A stretch of 64,000 bases of DNA, taken from positions 2,912,001 through 2,976,000 of the forward strand of contig NZ_CP031415.1 of assembly GCF_003367315.1 (NCBI RefSeq). Reading direction: 5' to 3'. This stretch comes from Saccharospirillum mangrovi. Lineage in GTDB: Bacteria > Pseudomonadota > Gammaproteobacteria > Pseudomonadales > Natronospirillaceae. Within the stretch, counting starts at the first letter, position 1. Every line of letters starts with the position of its first letter. The notes under the pieces are model-generated. The model did not search any database. It had not been told where the DNA came from and was given only the letters and a program-made list of their open reading frames with translations. Both the position numbers and the translations under genes were made by a program. Below, one piece after another: positions 61,780 through 64,000 of the stretch.

Positions 61780-64000
61780 ATGACTCAACCCAATCGTCTT
61801 GCCCAGGGCGGTCGCATCGAGCGCGATCAGCCGCTGACTTTTCAGTTCAATGGTCAAACCTATAACGGCTTTAAAGGCGACACCCTGGCCTCGGCGCTGC
61901 TCGCCAATGGCGTCAATCTGGTCGGCCGCAGTTTCAAATACGGTCGGCGGCGCGGCATTGTCGCCGCTGGTGCCGAAGAGCCCAATGCCATTTTGCAACT
62001 CGGCGCAACCGAAGCCACCCAAGTGCCCAACGTGCGCGCTACACAACAGGAATTGTTCAATGGTCTGGTGGCGCAACCGACGTCTGGTTGGCCGTCATTG
62101 AACAGCGACGCACTCGGTTTTGTCGGCAAAACTTTCGGCGCGTTATTGCCGCCCGGCTTCTATTACAAGACGTTTATGTTTCCGCGTTTTGGCTGGAAGC
62201 TGTACGAAAAATACATTCGCAAAGCCGCCGGTTTTGGCCGCTCGCCGCGTGAAAACGACGTCGATACTTATGACCATTTAAACCAACATGCCGATGTCTT
62301 AATCGTCGGTGCCGGCCCGGCCGGTTTGGCCGCCGCGCTGTCGGCCGCGCGTTCCGGCGCGCGCGTTATTCTGGCCGACGAACAGGCGGAAATGGGCGGC
62401 GAACTGCTGCACAGCCGCGACCTTTTAGACGGCAAACCGGCCGCCGACTGGGTTGCGCAAACGCTCACTGAACTGCGCACATACGACAACGTTCTGCTGT
62501 TACCACGCGCCACCGTGAACGGCTATCACGACCATAATTTCCTCACCATTCACGAACGCCGCACCGACCATTTAGCCGATCACGCACCGGAAAAAATGAG
62601 CCGTCAGCGTCTGCATCGGGTACGGGCGCGTCAGGTGATTTTGGCAACCGGCGCACACGAACGCCCGTTGGTGTTTGGCAACAACGACTTACCCGGCTGC
62701 ATGTTGGCGTCGGCGGTCTCGACTTACGTCAATCGTTACGCCGTAGCGCCCGGTAACAAGCTGGTGCTGATGACCTCGAACGACTACGCCTATCGCACCG
62801 CCTTCGACTGGCAAGACGCCGGCCGCGAAGTGGTCGCCATAGTCGACAGCCGCATCGGCGTGAACGGTCGCTATCAAAACGAAGCCGAGCGCCGTGGCAT
62901 TGCGTTATTGCTCGGCCAAGGCGTGATTGAAGCACGTGGCAGCAAACACGTAACCGGCGCCGTCGTCGCACCGCTGAACGCCGATGGCTCCGCCGTCACC
63001 GGCGCCAGTAACACACTCAGCTGTGACTTGATTGCCTCGTCCGGCGGTTGGAGCCCGGTGGTGCATTTATCGGCACATACTGGAGCGCGCCCGGTTTGGA
63101 ACGACGACATCCTCGGTTTCGTGCCCGGCCAGACCGTGCAACAGATGAAAACCGCCGGCGCCGTTCAAGGCCATTTCAATCTCGATGCCTGTCTGCGCGA
63201 TGGTTCCGAACAAGGCGCCGAAGCCGCCAAACTGGCCGGCTTTGACACCCAACCAGCCACCACACCCAAGACCGATGTCTGGCCCGAACTCAACGCCATG
63301 GCGCTGTACTGCATTCCACACCAGCAACCAAACAGCCGCGCACCGAAACAATTTGTCGATTTGCAAAACGACGTCACCGCCGCCGCCATCGAACTGGCGA
63401 CGCGTGAAGGTTTTGAATCCATCGAACACGTGAAGCGTTATACCGCCATGGGTTTTGGCACCGACCAGGGCAAACTCGGCAACATCAACGGCATGGCGAT
63501 TGCTGCCAAAGCGCTCGGTCAAAGCATTCCCGACACCGGCACGACGATCTTCCGACCCAACTACACGCCGGTCACTTTTGGTGCCGTAGTCGGTCGTCAT
63601 TGCGGCGATCTGTTCGAGCCGGAGCGTTACACCGCCATGCACGATTGGCACGTACAAAACGGCGCAAAATTCGAAAACGTCGGTCAATGGAAACGCCCCT
63701 GGTATTACCCCAAAACCGGCGAAACCATGCAGCAGGCGCTCGACCGCGAATGCATCGCCACGCGTGAAAGCGTCGGCATTCTCGATGCGTCCACGCTCGG
63801 CAAAATCGACATTCAGGGCAAAGACGCACGCGAATTTCTCGGCCGTATTTATACCAACGCCTGGGCCAAACTCGGCGTCGGCAAATGCCGTTACGGTTTG
63901 ATGTGCCACGAAGACGGCATGGTATTCGACGACGGTGTGACCTCCTGCCTCGGCGAAAATCACTTCCTGATGACCACCACCACCGGCGGTGCCGCCGGCG
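61780..64000 (+). CDS. soxA: Sarcosine oxidase alpha subunit, N-terminal part
   Basis: Partial: 740 residues are visible and the frame runs off the window; the full protein is usually about 1000. N-terminal ferredoxin-like segment (TFQFNGQTYNGFKGDTLASA, GRSFKYGRRRGIVAAG), FAD/NAD domain with VLIVGAGPAGLAAALSAAR and a second binding region ATGAHERPLVFGNNDLPG, then the start of the folate-binding GcvT-like domain (about 580 onward; RRESVG-type IATRESVGILDASTLGKIDI, GRIYTNAWAKLGVGKCRYG). The C-terminal domain accepts the methyl carbon onto H4folate. soxG should follow. Confidence 0.94.
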   Translation, partial: MTQPNRLAQGGRIERDQPLTFQFNGQTYNGFKGDTLASALLANGVNLVGRSFKYGRRRGIVAAGAEEPNAILQLGATEATQVPNVRATQQELFNGLVAQPTSGWPSLNSDALGFVGKTFGALLPPGFYYKTFMFPRFGWKLYEKYIRKAAGFGRSPRENDVDTYDHLNQHADVLIVGAGPAGLAAALSAARSGARVILADEQAEMGGELLHSRDLLDGKPAADWVAQTLTELRTYDNVLLLPRATVNGYHDHNFLTIHERRTDHLADHAPEKMSRQRLHRVRARQVILATGAHERPLVFGNNDLPGCMLASAVSTYVNRYAVAPGNKLVLMTSNDYAYRTAFDWQDAGREVVAIVDSRIGVNGRYQNEAERRGIALLLGQGVIEARGSKHVTGAVVAPLNADGSAVTGASNTLSCDLIASSGGWSPVVHLSAHTGARPVWNDDILGFVPGQTVQQMKTAGAVQGHFNLDACLRDGSEQGAEAAKLAGFDTQPATTPKTDVWPELNAMALYCIPHQQPNSRAPKQFVDLQNDVTAAAIELATREGFESIEHVKRYTAMGFGTDQGKLGNINGMAIAAKALGQSIPDTGTTIFRPNYTPVTFGAVVGRHCGDLFEPERYTAMHDWHVQNGAKFENVGQWKRPWYYPKTGETMQQALDRECIATRESVGILDASTLGKIDIQGKDAREFLGRIYTNAWAKLGVGKCRYGLMCHEDGMVFDDGVTSCLGENHFLMTTTTGGAAG

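Noticed and set aside
1-64000. CRISPR array, rRNA genes, insertion sequences or prophage
   Set aside because: No regularly spaced repeats, no rRNA signatures and no transposase or phage structural genes were seen anywhere in the window.

Overview
The window is a 64-kb piece of a GC-rich gammaproteobacterial chromosome. Gene content (opgH, ptsP, gtsABCD, hemCDXY, fdsGBACD and a complete Pseudomonas-type glycine betaine catabolic locus) points to a marine or soil Pseudomonadales/Oceanospirillales-type bacterium. The species cannot be read from the sequence. Most of the window is ordinary, densely packed chromosome with few long gaps.

Layout. 1-1203: the end of opgH and a cytochrome b561 gene. 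1204-5200: a strikingly A+T-rich block ending at the 3' end of a tRNA-Ile2(CAU) gene. It holds two overlapping reverse transcriptase genes, each with a YVDD catalytic motif, which I read as a type 3 defence-associated reverse transcriptase system (DRT3, Drt3a + Drt3b). Two structured non-coding RNA candidates flank the pair: a string of hairpins just upstream of drt3a, and a downstream element in which an unpaired ACACAC sits between a hairpin and a long-range 11-bp helix. 5453-16753: housekeeping genes (OsmC, an OsmC-YcaO fusion, ptsP, pgpA, thiL, pckA, a SutA-like protein, argH). 16823-24336: a PAS/GAF/GGDEF/EAL protein and a glucose-type ABC transporter. 24705-29228: hemC-hemD-hemX-hemY-msrC. 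29340-34235: FMN reductase with a divergent LysR regulator, a ComFB-like protein, parC and an orphan secreted protein. 34318-40932: mobA convergent with an NAD-dependent molybdenum formate dehydrogenase operon in the order fdsG-B-A-C(fdhD)-D.

42547-64000: the glycine betaine catabolic locus. Glycine betaine is demethylated by GbcAB to dimethylglycine. DgcAB, with its own electron transfer flavoprotein EtfAB, takes this to sarcosine. The heterotetrameric sarcosine oxidase SoxBDA(G) makes glycine, GlyA converts glycine to serine, and L-serine deaminase makes pyruvate. A dipeptidase and a DUF5943 gene ride along as in Pseudomonas, and the AraC-family activator GbdR sits in the middle. Formaldehyde or C1-H4folate from the demethylations is the likely source of formate for the neighbouring formate dehydrogenase (inference).

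The main new observations are the DRT3-like locus with its two RNA candidates and a shared promoter architecture in front of six transcription units of the betaine locus. That architecture is a direct repeat of a TGTCG-like half-site with exactly 21 bp between half-site starts, followed 37-38 bp after the second half-site start by a -10-like hexamer. I propose it is the GbdR operator. Also notable are a dispersed inverted-repeat family (two copies, 30 kb apart), a 113-bp nested inverted repeat between glyA and sdaA, and a DgcA whose iron-sulfur motif has Ala at one expected Cys.
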